Assembly (NCBI RefSeq): GCF_014641695.1 | Contig: NZ_BMIF01000016.1 | Span: 1 to 64,000, forward strand | From: Nitratireductor aestuarii | GTDB lineage: Bacteria > Pseudomonadota > Alphaproteobacteria > Rhizobiales > Rhizobiaceae | Direction: 5' to 3' | DNA: 64,000 bases | Shown here: positions 17,528 to 26,649 of the stretch, piece after piece | Numbering within the stretch: the first letter of the stretch is position 1 | Layout of the letters: each line of letters opens with the position of its first letter | Made by a program: the position numbers and the translations under genes | Notes under the pieces: generated by a model | The model's database searches: none | What the model was told of the DNA's origin: nothing | What the model saw: the letters and a program-made list of their open reading frames with translations, nothing else

Positions 17528-17550
17528 ATCGAGAGATTTCCTTTTTCTGG

Positions 17551-19149
17551 TTAGAAACCGACGGCCATGCCGTCCTTGCGGTGATCGGAGCCAGCGACGT
17601 AACCTTCGTCGAGGCGATGAATGAGCTGAGCACCGCCGAAGCCGAAGCTAGTGTCCGGCTCTTCGCGGGTGATCTGGTGACCGCGCTCTTCCAGGCCGGA
17701 GATCGCTTCCGGAGCCATGGTGGTCTCGATCGCCACGTTGAGGCCCGACACATAGCGCCAGCGCGGCGCGTCGCTCGCAGCCTGCGGATTCTGACCATAG
17801 AGCTGGGTGCGCACCACCATCTGCAGATGGCCCTGTGCCTGCATTGGTCCGCCCATCACGCCGAAGCTCATGAGCGGCTCGTTGCCCTTCATCAGGAAGC
17901 CTGGGATGATGGTGTGGAACGGACGCTTGCGCGGGCCGACCTGATTGGGGTGGCCGGGTTCAAGCGTGAAGCCGAGGCCGCGGTTCTGGAGATGGATGCC
18001 GGTTCCCGGAACCGCCACGCCCGAGCCAAAGCCCGAGTAGTTGGACTGGATGTAGGACACCATCATGCCGCTTGCGTCGGCCACTGTCAGATAGACCGTT
18101 CCGCCAGCCGTCGGCGCACCGGCGCCGAATTCCTGCGCCCGCACCGGATCGATGAGCCTGGCGCGTGACTTCAGGTAGTCCCGGTCAAGCAGCTGCTCGA
18201 CGCTGACCTTCATGTAGTCGGGGTCGGAAACGTAGCGTTCCGTATCCGCCATGGCGAGCTTGATCGCCTCGATCTGGTAGTGCAGGGACTGCGCATCGTC
18301 GGGTCCGAAGTCGCCCACCGGCAACTCGCCAAGAATGCCGAGCGCCATCAGCGCGACGATGCCCTGGCCGTTTGGAGGGATCTCGTGCAGGCTCACGTCG
18401 CCGAAGCCCATGGAGATGGTGCCGCACCAGTCATTCGTGTGAGCGGCGAGATCTTCCGCCGTCAGTGCCGCGCCATGTGCTGCGGCAAAGGCAGCGACCT
18501 TCTGTGCGATCTCACCGCGATAGAAGGCTTCACCCTTCGTCGCTGCAATAGCTTTCAAGGTTGCGGCGAGCGGCGCGTTGCGGAAAACCTCACCGGCGCG
18601 CGGCGTGCGGCCATCCCGCATGAAGGTCTCTGCAAAGCCTGGCTGCTCCTTGAGCAGCGCTGCACCCTTGGCCCAAAGCTCGGAAATGACCGGAGAAACG
18701 ATGAATCCATCTTCGGCGTAGCCGATTGCCGGCTGAATGAGCGTCTCGAAATCCAGCTTGCCGAACTTGTTGGAGAGCTCAACCCAGGCCGACACCGCTC
18801 CCGGTACCGTGACGCTTTCCCAGCCCCGCGCCGGCATCTTGTCCTGACCGGCGAAGCGTTCCGGTGTCCAACCGGCGGGCGAACGGCCTGACGCGTTGAG
18901 GCCGTGAAGCTCGTTTCCGTCCCAGATGATCGCAAAGGCGTCGCTGCCAAGGCCGTTGCCGGTTGGCTCAACGACGGTCAGAACCGCTGCGGCAGCAATG
19001 GCGGCGTCGATGGCATTGCCGCCGCGCGCGAGGACGGAAAGACCTGCCTGAGCAGCGAGCGGCTGCGAGGTCGATACGACGTTGCGGGCCATGACAGGCT
19101 TGCGCGCGGCCGGGTAGGGCAACGCATAGGAAAATTGGCTGTCAGCCAT
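17551..19149 (-). CDS. Gamma-glutamyltransferase family Ntn-hydrolase
   Basis: ATG 19149 is preferred (AAGGAG 8-13 bp upstream) giving 532 residues. The protein has no signal peptide, so unlike the classic periplasmic Ggt it should be cytoplasmic. Family features are AARGGNAIDAAIAAA-like text near residue 41, NGLGSDAF, the EIPPNGQG loop, and the autoprocessing site AGGTVYLTV, whose Thr (T351) should be the N-terminal nucleophile of the small subunit. MGGPMQAQGHLQ in the small subunit is typical. It could hydrolyse a gamma-glutamyl amide or a related amide. It lies between RidA and a second, divergent paralogue of the same family. Confidence 0.92.
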   Translation of the reverse strand: MADSQFSYALPYPAARKPVMARNVVSTSQPLAAQAGLSVLARGGNAIDAAIAAAAVLTVVEPTGNGLGSDAFAIIWDGNELHGLNASGRSPAGWTPERFAGQDKMPARGWESVTVPGAVSAWVELSNKFGKLDFETLIQPAIGYAEDGFIVSPVISELWAKGAALLKEQPGFAETFMRDGRTPRAGEVFRNAPLAATLKAIAATKGEAFYRGEIAQKVAAFAAAHGAALTAEDLAAHTNDWCGTISMGFGDVSLHEIPPNGQGIVALMALGILGELPVGDFGPDDAQSLHYQIEAIKLAMADTERYVSDPDYMKVSVEQLLDRDYLKSRARLIDPVRAQEFGAGAPTAGGTVYLTVADASGMMVSYIQSNYSGFGSGVAVPGTGIHLQNRGLGFTLEPGHPNQVGPRKRPFHTIIPGFLMKGNEPLMSFGVMGGPMQAQGHLQMVVRTQLYGQNPQAASDAPRWRYVSGLNVAIETTMAPEAISGLEERGHQITREEPDTSFGFGGAQLIHRLDEGYVAGSDHRKDGMAVGF

Positions 19150-19253
19150 AAGAGACTCCTTGAAACAGTTCCGGGGAAAGAAGGTACCGGTTTTCCGTCC
19201 GGAACTGCGAAAAAACAAACACTTGGTGAGGCGCGCTCAACGCGCGCCTGAAA

Positions 19254-20999
19254 TCAGCATGCAAGCGCTGCTGTCGGACGACGCGGATCGCTTGCACCCT
19301 CGAGAACACCCTTGCTCTTGTCGGCAAGGATCGTACAGACGGCACCCGCAGTCCACTCCCATTCCGGCCAATCCCGAACGTCATGGCCCAGTTCCTTCAG
19401 GCGGGACGCGACGGAAGGATCGATCCGAGCCTCCAGCTTCATCATGCCGGGATCGTAGGAATGCGGTGCGGAAGAACGCGGATAGCTGAACGTCGCGAAG
19501 CGCGGTGCTTCGACAGCTTCCTGAGGCGTCATGCCGAATACATGGATGTTGAGCAGGACCTGGAGCATTGCCTGCGGCTGCACGTCGTTGCCCGGCGAGC
19601 CGATCGGCTGCACGAAGTGATCCGGATGGTGGACGATCACCGGATTTGGCGTCAGGCGCGGACGCCGTCCTGGACCCACAACAGCCGGAGCATCGGCCTC
19701 CGTCCACGACTGGACGCCGCGGCTGGACGCGACAAAGCCAAGGCCCGGAATGATCGGCGAAGTTGACGACCCATCGCTGGGCGTTGCCGAGAACGCGTTG
19801 CCGTAGCGATCGACCGCGCAGATGTAGGACGTATCGATGTGCTCGATGTCGTCTTCCGGCTTTGCCGGATCAGGCATCGGCGGAACGAAGCCACGCGGAT
19901 CACCCGGCAGCGGCATGCCCGGCGCGGCACGTTCCATGGAGATGTTGCGGATGCGATCCTTGAAATACGCCGGGTCGAGCATCTGCTTGTAAGGAACGTC
20001 CACGAACTTGGGATCGCCCACATAGGCCTGGCGGTCGGCGTAGGAGAGCTTCAGCGCCTCGGTAATGAGATGGATGTATTCCGGCGAGTTGTGCCCGAGC
20101 GCCCCAAGGTCAAAATTGTCCAGCATACCCATGGTTTGGGCGAGGATTGGCCCCTGGCACCATGGACCGCAGGTGTAGACGTCCATTTCGCCGAATTTAA
20201 CGGGCGAAACCTGCTCGCAATCGACGTCGTAATCTTCGAGATCCGACATGGCGAGCCAGCCGCCGTTCTCCTTGTGGTACTGGACCATCTTCGCGGCGAT
20301 ATCGCCACGATAGAACGCGTCGCGCGCAGCCTTCAGGCCGGCAAGGCGGTCGCCACGAGCCAGCGCCTTCTTCTCTTCGTCGATCATGTACTGGATCGAG
20401 TTGGCGAGATCGGATTGGACAAAGCGCTCGCCAACGGGCGGTACCCGGCCGCCCGGAAGGTAGATCGCGGCGTTTGTCTCATAGTTGCGATATTCATCAG
20501 CCGCATCATTGATGATGTGATGCATCAGCCCCGGCATGGGGAAGCCGTCGCGGGCAAAGCGCAGCGCCGCGCTTGCCACTTCGCCGTAGGTCATCGTGCC
20601 GAAGCGGGCGAGAGCCGCGATCCACGATGCAGGCGCTGCCGGAATGACGGTGCGCAGGATGCCACGCGGAATGCGACCCTCGTATTTGGTGCGGAACAAC
20701 TCGACATCGGTTGCAGCGGGCCAATGGCCGACGCCGGCAAAGGTCCATGTCTGGCCGGTCTCGGCGATGCGCACCATGATCGGGGCGACGCCGCCGAAGC
20801 CGACATATTCGCTCTGCACCACGCCGAGCGCGATGCCGCCCGCAACGCCCGCATCGATGGCGTTGCCGCCTGCTTCCAGAACCTGGAATGCGGCCTGCGC
20901 CGCCAGATAGTGTCCAGCTGCCACCGCATGGGTGTGCCCCATGACCCTGGCGCGGAAGGGCGCGGTTGAAGGGCGATACGAACCGGTTTTCTGTTCCAC
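19254..20999 (-). CDS. Second gamma-glutamyltransferase family Ntn-hydrolase
   Basis: The 581-residue protein shares the GGT layout: LEAGGNAIDAGVAGG near residue 42, GFGGVAPI, CGPWCQGPI, and the predicted processing site HIDTSYICAVD with T390 as nucleophile. The small-subunit segment GSPGNDVQPQAMLQ matches the family. It has no signal peptide and is clearly distinct from the 532-residue paralogue, including a long insert (residues 350-385) before the nucleophile. The two genes lie 104 bp apart, in the same direction. Together they may make two different enzymes or a heteromeric one; the substrate is unknown. Confidence 0.9.
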   Translation of the reverse strand: MEQKTGSYRPSTAPFRARVMGHTHAVAAGHYLAAQAAFQVLEAGGNAIDAGVAGGIALGVVQSEYVGFGGVAPIMVRIAETGQTWTFAGVGHWPAATDVELFRTKYEGRIPRGILRTVIPAAPASWIAALARFGTMTYGEVASAALRFARDGFPMPGLMHHIINDAADEYRNYETNAAIYLPGGRVPPVGERFVQSDLANSIQYMIDEEKKALARGDRLAGLKAARDAFYRGDIAAKMVQYHKENGGWLAMSDLEDYDVDCEQVSPVKFGEMDVYTCGPWCQGPILAQTMGMLDNFDLGALGHNSPEYIHLITEALKLSYADRQAYVGDPKFVDVPYKQMLDPAYFKDRIRNISMERAAPGMPLPGDPRGFVPPMPDPAKPEDDIEHIDTSYICAVDRYGNAFSATPSDGSSTSPIIPGLGFVASSRGVQSWTEADAPAVVGPGRRPRLTPNPVIVHHPDHFVQPIGSPGNDVQPQAMLQVLLNIHVFGMTPQEAVEAPRFATFSYPRSSAPHSYDPGMMKLEARIDPSVASRLKELGHDVRDWPEWEWTAGAVCTILADKSKGVLEGASDPRRPTAALAC

Positions 21000-21071
21000 C
21001 TGTTACCTCCGACGACTCGGCAGCTGTTTCTAGGGATTTGTGGGCCGGCGCGCCGGAGCGCGCCAGTCTTG

Positions 21072-22592
21072 TCAGTCTTCGATCTCGAAGGATGCCATCT
21101 TGCGCGACATGTCCTTCTTCACGAAGCGCATGACGAGCACGATGATCAGGACGGTGATGGTTACGCCCCAAATCGCACCGGCAATCGGGCGCTCGATGAA
21201 GTAGGTGAGATGCCCGCGAGAGAGGTAAAGTCCCTGCCGCATGTGCTTCTCGATCTCAGGTCCAAGGATCAATCCGAGGATCAGGGGCGAGAGGCTGAAC
21301 CCGAGCTTGTGGAAGAAGTATCCAAAGCCCGAAGCCGCTGCCAGCACGTAGACATCCATCATGTTGCCGCGGACGCTATAGGTGCCGAGCGTCGCGATCA
21401 CCAGCACGAAGGCTCCGAGCAACCATGACGGCACGCGCAGCATGGAAACCCAAACGCCGATCATCGGGATGTTCAGCACCAAGAGCATGATGTTGCCGAC
21501 GAACATCGATGCAATCACGCCCCAGAAGATGTCGGGATGCTTGGTCGGGAGCAGGGGACCAGGCTGGATGCCATGGATCATCAGGGCTGCCAGGATGAGC
21601 GCCAGCGTGGCCGAGAACGGAAGTCCCAGCGCCAGGACAGGGATCATGCCGGAGGTAGCAGCGGCGTTGTTCGCCGCTTCGGGACCGGCGACGCCCTCGA
21701 TGGCGCCTTTGCCCATTTCCGCGCGACCCTTCGCAACCTTCTTCTCAAGCTGGTAGGAGGTGAAGGACGAGAGAGCGGCAGACGGGCCGGGCAGTAGGCC
21801 AAACACGAAACCGACCAGCGAGCCGCGTCCCCACGGACCCCAGGAGCGTCGCCATTCGTCGCGGCTCGGCAGCATGTCACGCACGCGGATGCGCATGACC
21901 TTGGGCAGCGACTCTTTCGCTTCGATCGTCCGTAGGATTTCGGCAATGCCGAAGAGGCCGATGGCAATGGCGGTCAGCTCAAGGCCAGCGATCAGCGGAA
22001 AATAGCCGAAGGTGAAGCGCGGGACGGAGCTTACCGCTTCCTGGCCTACCGTACCGGCTATGATGCCGATCATCAGTGGAAACAGGTTGCTCACCAGATT
22101 GCCGCCGGAAACGCGCGACAGCAGGATCAGGCCGCAGGTCATGACCGCGAAAAATTCGGCCGGTCCGAACTTGAGGCCGAAGCGGGCAAGCCATGGCGAG
22201 AAGAAGATCAGGAGCACCAGCGAAATGAACGCGGCTATGGCCGAGCCTATCGCCATGATGAACAGCGTTGGAGCTGCTCTGCCTTTCTGGGCCAGCGGAT
22301 AGCCGTCCAGCGTCGTGACCACGGAAGCGGTCTCTCCGGGCACATTGAGGAGGACGGACGTCGTCGATCCTCCATACATGCCGCCGTAATAGATGCCTGC
22401 GATCATGATGATCGCTGCCGTTGGTTCCATGGAGTAGGTGAAGGGGAGGATGAGCGCAGCGCCACCCAACGGCCCGAGGCCGGGAAGAACACCCACGGCG
22501 GTGCCGAGTGCGGCTCCGATCAGAGCTGCCAGGAGGTTCTGCGGAAGCAGGGCGACTTCAAATCCCTGTAGCAGGTTCCACAATAGGTCCAT
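21072..22592 (-). CDS. TctA-family large permease subunit
   Basis: This 506-residue polytopic protein shows GVLPGLGPLGGAALILP in the first helices, GIYYGGMYGGSTTSVLLNVP about 30 residues on, and FGLLPGPSAA in the second repeat. It is 1 bp downstream of tctB (and that overlaps tctC), so tctC-tctB-tctA is a complete operon in the order seen in many alphaproteobacteria. The neighbouring gamma-glutamyltransferase genes (72 bp downstream, same strand) may be cotranscribed and so hint at the cargo. Confidence 0.94.
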   Translation of the reverse strand: MDLLWNLLQGFEVALLPQNLLAALIGAALGTAVGVLPGLGPLGGAALILPFTYSMEPTAAIIMIAGIYYGGMYGGSTTSVLLNVPGETASVVTTLDGYPLAQKGRAAPTLFIMAIGSAIAAFISLVLLIFFSPWLARFGLKFGPAEFFAVMTCGLILLSRVSGGNLVSNLFPLMIGIIAGTVGQEAVSSVPRFTFGYFPLIAGLELTAIAIGLFGIAEILRTIEAKESLPKVMRIRVRDMLPSRDEWRRSWGPWGRGSLVGFVFGLLPGPSAALSSFTSYQLEKKVAKGRAEMGKGAIEGVAGPEAANNAAATSGMIPVLALGLPFSATLALILAALMIHGIQPGPLLPTKHPDIFWGVIASMFVGNIMLLVLNIPMIGVWVSMLRVPSWLLGAFVLVIATLGTYSVRGNMMDVYVLAAASGFGYFFHKLGFSLSPLILGLILGPEIEKHMRQGLYLSRGHLTYFIERPIAGAIWGVTITVLIIVLVMRFVKKDMSRKMASFEIED

Positions 22593-22593
22593 T

Positions 22594-23079
22594 TCAGCTC
22601 CATATTCCCATCGGCAGGCGGACGTTCAGGAGAACGACAAAGGCCACCCACATCAGGCACGTCGTACCCAGGCCGCACAGGATCGCCTTCAGCCACGAGA
22701 TTTCACCGACGATGCGCGTGAACAGGGTCACCAGTGCGAAGGTCGCGAGCGGAAAGCCGATCACATTGAACAGGACCGCATAGAGAACGAAGCAGCCATA
22801 GATGGTGACGAGCCGCTTACGATCTTCGCCCTGCGGGAAGCTAGCCTTGCCGGCATCCTTGGTCAGGAGAGCGTCGGCGATTACGCCAGCACTCACCAGC
22901 GCAAAGATCACGCCGACGACAAGGGGGAAGATCCCCGGTCCGGGCGCGTTGAGGCGCCCGATATCCAGGTTTCTTCCCTCGATGAGGTAAAGTATCGCGA
23001 AGAGTAGCCCGAGGGCACCGGCCACTGCTCGGCCGATGCGCCACGTGCGAATGCTCTCAGAGGAAGCATTACTTCCCAT
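22594..23079 (-). CDS. TctB-family small permease subunit
   Basis: ATG 23079 (161 residues) overlaps the tctC stop by 11 bp; a GTG at 23088 is an alternative. The protein has four hydrophobic segments with the usual loop after the first helix (GRLNAPGPGIFPLVVG). It pairs with the TctA directly downstream. The overlap on both sides indicates translational coupling with tctC and tctA. Confidence 0.9.
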   Translation of the reverse strand: MGSNASSESIRTWRIGRAVAGALGLLFAILYLIEGRNLDIGRLNAPGPGIFPLVVGVIFALVSAGVIADALLTKDAGKASFPQGEDRKRLVTIYGCFVLYAVLFNVIGFPLATFALVTLFTRIVGEISWLKAILCGLGTTCLMWVAFVVLLNVRLPMGIWS

Positions 23080-24052
23080 AAATCTCACCGAAGTTCGCGT
23101 AATCCTTCAGAAGCTGCTGGTGGTAAGCTTCTGCGCCGGTCGGCTCGATGATGTAGCTGTCGGAAATCAGCATGTTCTTGAAGTCTTCGTCTTCCAGGAT
23201 CTGGAAGTGAGCCTTCTCGAGAACGACAACGATTTCAGCAGGCATGCCCTTCGGGCCGACGATGCCTGAGGAGTCCGGCAGGAACTTCATGCCCGGGTAG
23301 CTCTGCGGATTGACGACCTCGAAGCCGTCGATCTCCTTCTCGGAAGATTCTGCGATGACAGCGAGCGGGCGCAGGTCGCCGGACTCAATCTGGCCGCGAA
23401 CGCTTGATGCGTTGACGGCAACAGCGTCGGTGATGCCGCCCATGACGGATACGACAGCCTCGGCGCCACCACCGGAGAAGGGAACGATGTTGAAGTCAAC
23501 GTCGGCAGCCTTCTCGAGCTGCTGGAGCTGCATGTCCTTGACGTTGCCGGCACCGCCAACCGCGATGGAGAGTTCGCCGGGCTTGGCCTTGGCATCCTCG
23601 AAGAACTCGGCAAAGTTCTGCCACTTGGCATCAGCCTTGACCGTAACCGTGGTTGCCTGGTGGCCGAAGCCGCCGATGGCGGTGAAATCTTCAACGTTCT
23701 TGAAGGGAAGCTGGGCGTTCTTGTGGGGAGCGATCGCGAGCGGCGAATTGTGGCCATAGCCGATCGTGTAGCCGTCGGGTGCCGCGCCAAAGATCTCGAC
23801 CGTACCGATCGTGCCGGAGCCGCCCGGAACGTTCGAGACGACCACGGTAACGTTCAGGATCTTGCTCAGAAGGCCGACGTACTTTCTGGCCAGGAGATCG
23901 CCTGAAGCACCGGGGGCGTAAGGAACGATGAAGGTGATGTCACGGCTCGGATACTTGTCCTGTGCCGAAGCACTGCCGAACATGAGAGCTGTTGCGACCG
24001 TTGCAGAGCCGAGCGCAATGGCTGCACGCCGCGTGATGGACGAAAGGGTCAT
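23069..24052 (-). CDS. TctC-family periplasmic solute-binding protein
   Basis: The 327-residue protein begins with MTLSSITRRAAIALGSA, a twin-arginine-containing signal segment ending FGSASAQD; TRRAA is only a partial match to the Tat consensus, so Sec or Tat export is possible. The mature start YPSRDITFIVPYAPGASGD is the TctC ligand-loop. It is the first gene of the tctCBA operon. The 481-bp region upstream is shared with the divergent FAD oxidase gene. Confidence 0.93.
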   Translation of the reverse strand: MTLSSITRRAAIALGSATVATALMFGSASAQDKYPSRDITFIVPYAPGASGDLLARKYVGLLSKILNVTVVVSNVPGGSGTIGTVEIFGAAPDGYTIGYGHNSPLAIAPHKNAQLPFKNVEDFTAIGGFGHQATTVTVKADAKWQNFAEFFEDAKAKPGELSIAVGGAGNVKDMQLQQLEKAADVDFNIVPFSGGGAEAVVSVMGGITDAVAVNASSVRGQIESGDLRPLAVIAESSEKEIDGFEVVNPQSYPGMKFLPDSSGIVGPKGMPAEIVVVLEKAHFQILEDEDFKNMLISDSYIIEPTGAEAYHQQLLKDYANFGEIYGK

Positions 24053-24533
24053 CTTTATTTCTCCCGCTTGGCCTTCGTTTCGAAGGCGTTCCCGTCTTGT
24101 GGTTGAAAAACTGAATAGCGTGAGGTCCGCCCTTTTCCGGGTTCTTGCTCCTCACAGAGAAGATTCTTGTGATCTCGTGGGCGCAACCGCGCCGATCGAT
24201 ACTCCTCATTAACGCTGCCATCCGGATGAACGCGCCCGCGACGCGTTTGCCGACTCGTGTTCTTCAAGCAAGAACCCTGCCATGCTCGGGCCATTGCCGC
24301 GCCTTCAGGTACTCGCTCCACGATCCCCCATCGGATGCCGTATGCTTGTCTGACAAAAAAAGAAACACAGTTTGTCGCAGCTGGCAACTACGCCTCGGTG
24401 AAAAACCGTTGGTACCGGAAAGATTTTTGATCCAGAACAAATCACAGCCTTGCAATTCCATTGTAAGACAGTCAGACTGTGGCCACGGTATAATGACACA
24501 AGCCGTTGGGAACCAAGGAATACGGAGGTTTGG
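24053..24533. promoter_or_regulatory. 481-bp divergent control region with two palindromes
   Basis: No convincing gene lies in this stretch. It separates tctCBA (leftward) from the FAD oxidase (rightward). Two dyads are visible: GTTCTT-N5-AAGAAC at 24259-24275, with GTTCTTG- and ATTCTTG-like half sites at 24141 and 24164, and ACAGTC-A-GACTGT at 24468-24480. The second is just upstream of a TATAAT hexamer at 24489-24494, a good -10 candidate for the oxidase gene. The GntR/FCD protein encoded at 25801 is the most likely ligand of one of these sites. Confidence 0.45.
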
Positions 24534-25694
24534 ATGAAAGTTGCGGTAGTGGGCGCTGGCGTCGTTGGCGCGACGATAGCAGCAAGGCTCGCCCGTCGTG
24601 GCGTGAGCGTCACCTTGATCGAACAGGGCAATCCGGGGTCGGGCACGACCAGCACGTCCTATGCCTGGATCAATTCGAACGGGAAGGAGCCGCCGGCATA
24701 TTTCCGCCTGAACCTCTCCGGTCTGCGCGCGCATACGCAGCTCTCCCCTCGGGATGATAGCGGCTGGATCGGTCTTGGCGGCCATGTCGAGTTCGCCGTG
24801 GACGATCACCATTTCGAAAATCTGACTGCCCGGGTGAAACGCCTCCGTTCCTGGGGATATGGGGTTAACGAACTCACCCCTGCACAGGCGAAGGAACTGC
24901 TGCCGGACGTCAAGCTGCCGGAGAACGTTCGGCTGATCGCCCACTATACGGATGAGGGCTACGTCTATCCGGAGAAATATCTGGGCTACGTGCTGGGCGA
25001 GGCACGCGCGGCTGGCGCCGAAATTCTGACGAACACCGCTGTGGTTGGCATTCAGCAGAAGGGCGAGGGCGCTGAGCTTACGCTCTCCAACGGTGAGACG
25101 CTTGCGGTCGACAAGGTTGTTTCCGCTGCAGGCCGCTGGACGCGGTCGCTGGCGGCGCTCGCCGGCGCGAATGTGCCGGTGCTCGAATTCACCTCGCCGG
25201 GCGACATCGTTGTGGGCTACCTGGCCGTCACCAATCCGCTTCCTGTGCGTCTGTCGCGACTCATCACCAGCCCCTGGCTCAATGTTCGCCCGGCTGGCGG
25301 CGGTCGCCTGATGCTGCAGGCGCTCGATCTCGACTCGACGGCTGACCCGCGCGATGTGCCGGCTGCCGATTCCGAGCTTGGCGCTACGTTCCTGAAGCGT
25401 CTCAGCGAGGTCATGGATGGCACGGAAGGTGCTGTCATCGAGAAGATCATGGTGGGTCAGCGCGTAATGCCGGAAGACGGCCGCACGATCGCAGGTCCGG
25501 TTCCGGAAATGCCGTGGATGTATGTCGTCGCGACTCACTCCGGTGTGACTCTGGCGCCTTATCTCGGCGAAGCGGTTGCTGCCGAGATCCTCGGCGAGCA
25601 GCAGGAGGCCCTCGACGAGTTCCGGCTTGAGCGGTTCCTGGTCAACCACACCTATGGAACGCCTTACGCGCCCAGAAAGCCTGGGGAGCAATAA
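24534..25694 (+). CDS. DAO-family FAD-dependent oxidoreductase (amino acid/amine oxidase type)
   Basis: ATG 24534 follows CGGAGG (24523-24528) and gives 386 residues. The N-terminus is a Rossmann FAD motif (VVGAGVVGATIAARLARRG, then E about residue 30). The GSGTTSTSYAWIN segment and C-terminal THSGVTLAPYLG are typical of the DAO superfamily (D-amino acid, glycine or sarcosine oxidases). It lacks a signal peptide. It is divergent from tctCBA and is followed by a GntR regulator. It likely oxidizes an amine or amino acid to an imino acid, matching the RidA deaminase at 17186. Confidence 0.9.
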   Translation: MKVAVVGAGVVGATIAARLARRGVSVTLIEQGNPGSGTTSTSYAWINSNGKEPPAYFRLNLSGLRAHTQLSPRDDSGWIGLGGHVEFAVDDHHFENLTARVKRLRSWGYGVNELTPAQAKELLPDVKLPENVRLIAHYTDEGYVYPEKYLGYVLGEARAAGAEILTNTAVVGIQQKGEGAELTLSNGETLAVDKVVSAAGRWTRSLAALAGANVPVLEFTSPGDIVVGYLAVTNPLPVRLSRLITSPWLNVRPAGGGRLMLQALDLDSTADPRDVPAADSELGATFLKRLSEVMDGTEGAVIEKIMVGQRVMPEDGRTIAGPVPEMPWMYVVATHSGVTLAPYLGEAVAAEILGEQQEALDEFRLERFLVNHTYGTPYAPRKPGEQ

Positions 25695-25800
25695 GCCCAG
25701 AAGCTGGATCTGTGGCGTTGGGCGTGGCAACACTGATATCGGTTAAGTCTTGCATGATTTCTGGTGTTGCCCCGTCCCATCGAAGCCGAATGGAGACCCG

Positions 25801-26460
25801 ATGCGCGTAAAGCGTGAAACCGTCAGCGAACAGTGCACCAAGCTGCTGCGCGACGACATCTTTAACCGCAAGCTCCTGCCGGGCACCGCAGTCACCGAGG
25901 AAGCGCTGGCCCGCGACATGGGTGTGTCGCGCGCCACGGTCCGGGAGGTTCTGAGCACGCTTACGGCGGAAGGCCTCCTCACGCGCAACCCGACCACGCG
26001 CAGCCTGCACGTCACGCGGCTTGGACCGGAGAACATCCAGGAAATCTACTGCGCACGCCGTTTCCTGGAGACGGGCGGCATCACCGCCTATGCCGACAGG
26101 GACGACTCAGCACTCCAGCCATTGATCGAGGCTACAAACCGGCTGGTTGACGCCGTGCGGGCACGCGACCATCGCGACATCGTGCAGGCCGACATCGCCT
26201 GCCATATCGAAATCGTCGGGCTCATCGGATCCGCCGAGCTGGTCGACTTCTACAAGGGATTGCTGGCCAGGCTGCAGCTCGCCATGGCGGCAGTCGCCAC
26301 CTCGCGGCAGTACAATCTTGAAGCCTTGCTCGAGGATCATGTGGAGTTGATTCGGCTGCTCGATCAGCGCAAGATCGATGAGGCGCGGGAACACGTCATC
26401 GACCGCATGAACCGCGCTGAAATGCATCTGCTTGCGGCCACAAAGATGCCGCAACGTTGA
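25801..26460 (+). CDS. GntR-family regulator with FCD ligand domain
   Basis: ATG 25801 follows GGAG and gives 219 residues. The first 70 hold a winged helix-turn-helix (EEALARDMGVSRATVREVL), and the rest an all-helical FCD domain with the expected metal-binding Asp and His residues (DIACHIEI, LEDHVELI). FCD regulators of the FadR type bind small carboxylates and usually control adjacent catabolic operons. The gene sits between the FAD oxidase and the SBF-like transporter, so it probably regulates this locus; the palindromes in 24053-24533 are plausible operators. Confidence 0.92.
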   Translation: MRVKRETVSEQCTKLLRDDIFNRKLLPGTAVTEEALARDMGVSRATVREVLSTLTAEGLLTRNPTTRSLHVTRLGPENIQEIYCARRFLETGGITAYADRDDSALQPLIEATNRLVDAVRARDHRDIVQADIACHIEIVGLIGSAELVDFYKGLLARLQLAMAAVATSRQYNLEALLEDHVELIRLLDQRKIDEAREHVIDRMNRAEMHLLAATKMPQR

Positions 26461-26649
26461 GCATAGAGGTTCATGACTAGGCAGAGGCTGCATCGGGAAC
26501 GCCTCGTCGGGCAAAATGCGCTCGCTTGCGATGCGCTTAACGTGGATAGTTTCATTCATTTGCTCCCGCCTCATTGACAGTTATGGGAACGGCGACGATG
26601 AGGGCGCCGTTGGTCCTGTTGACCCGAGAATAAAAAGGCATTCGCGCAA

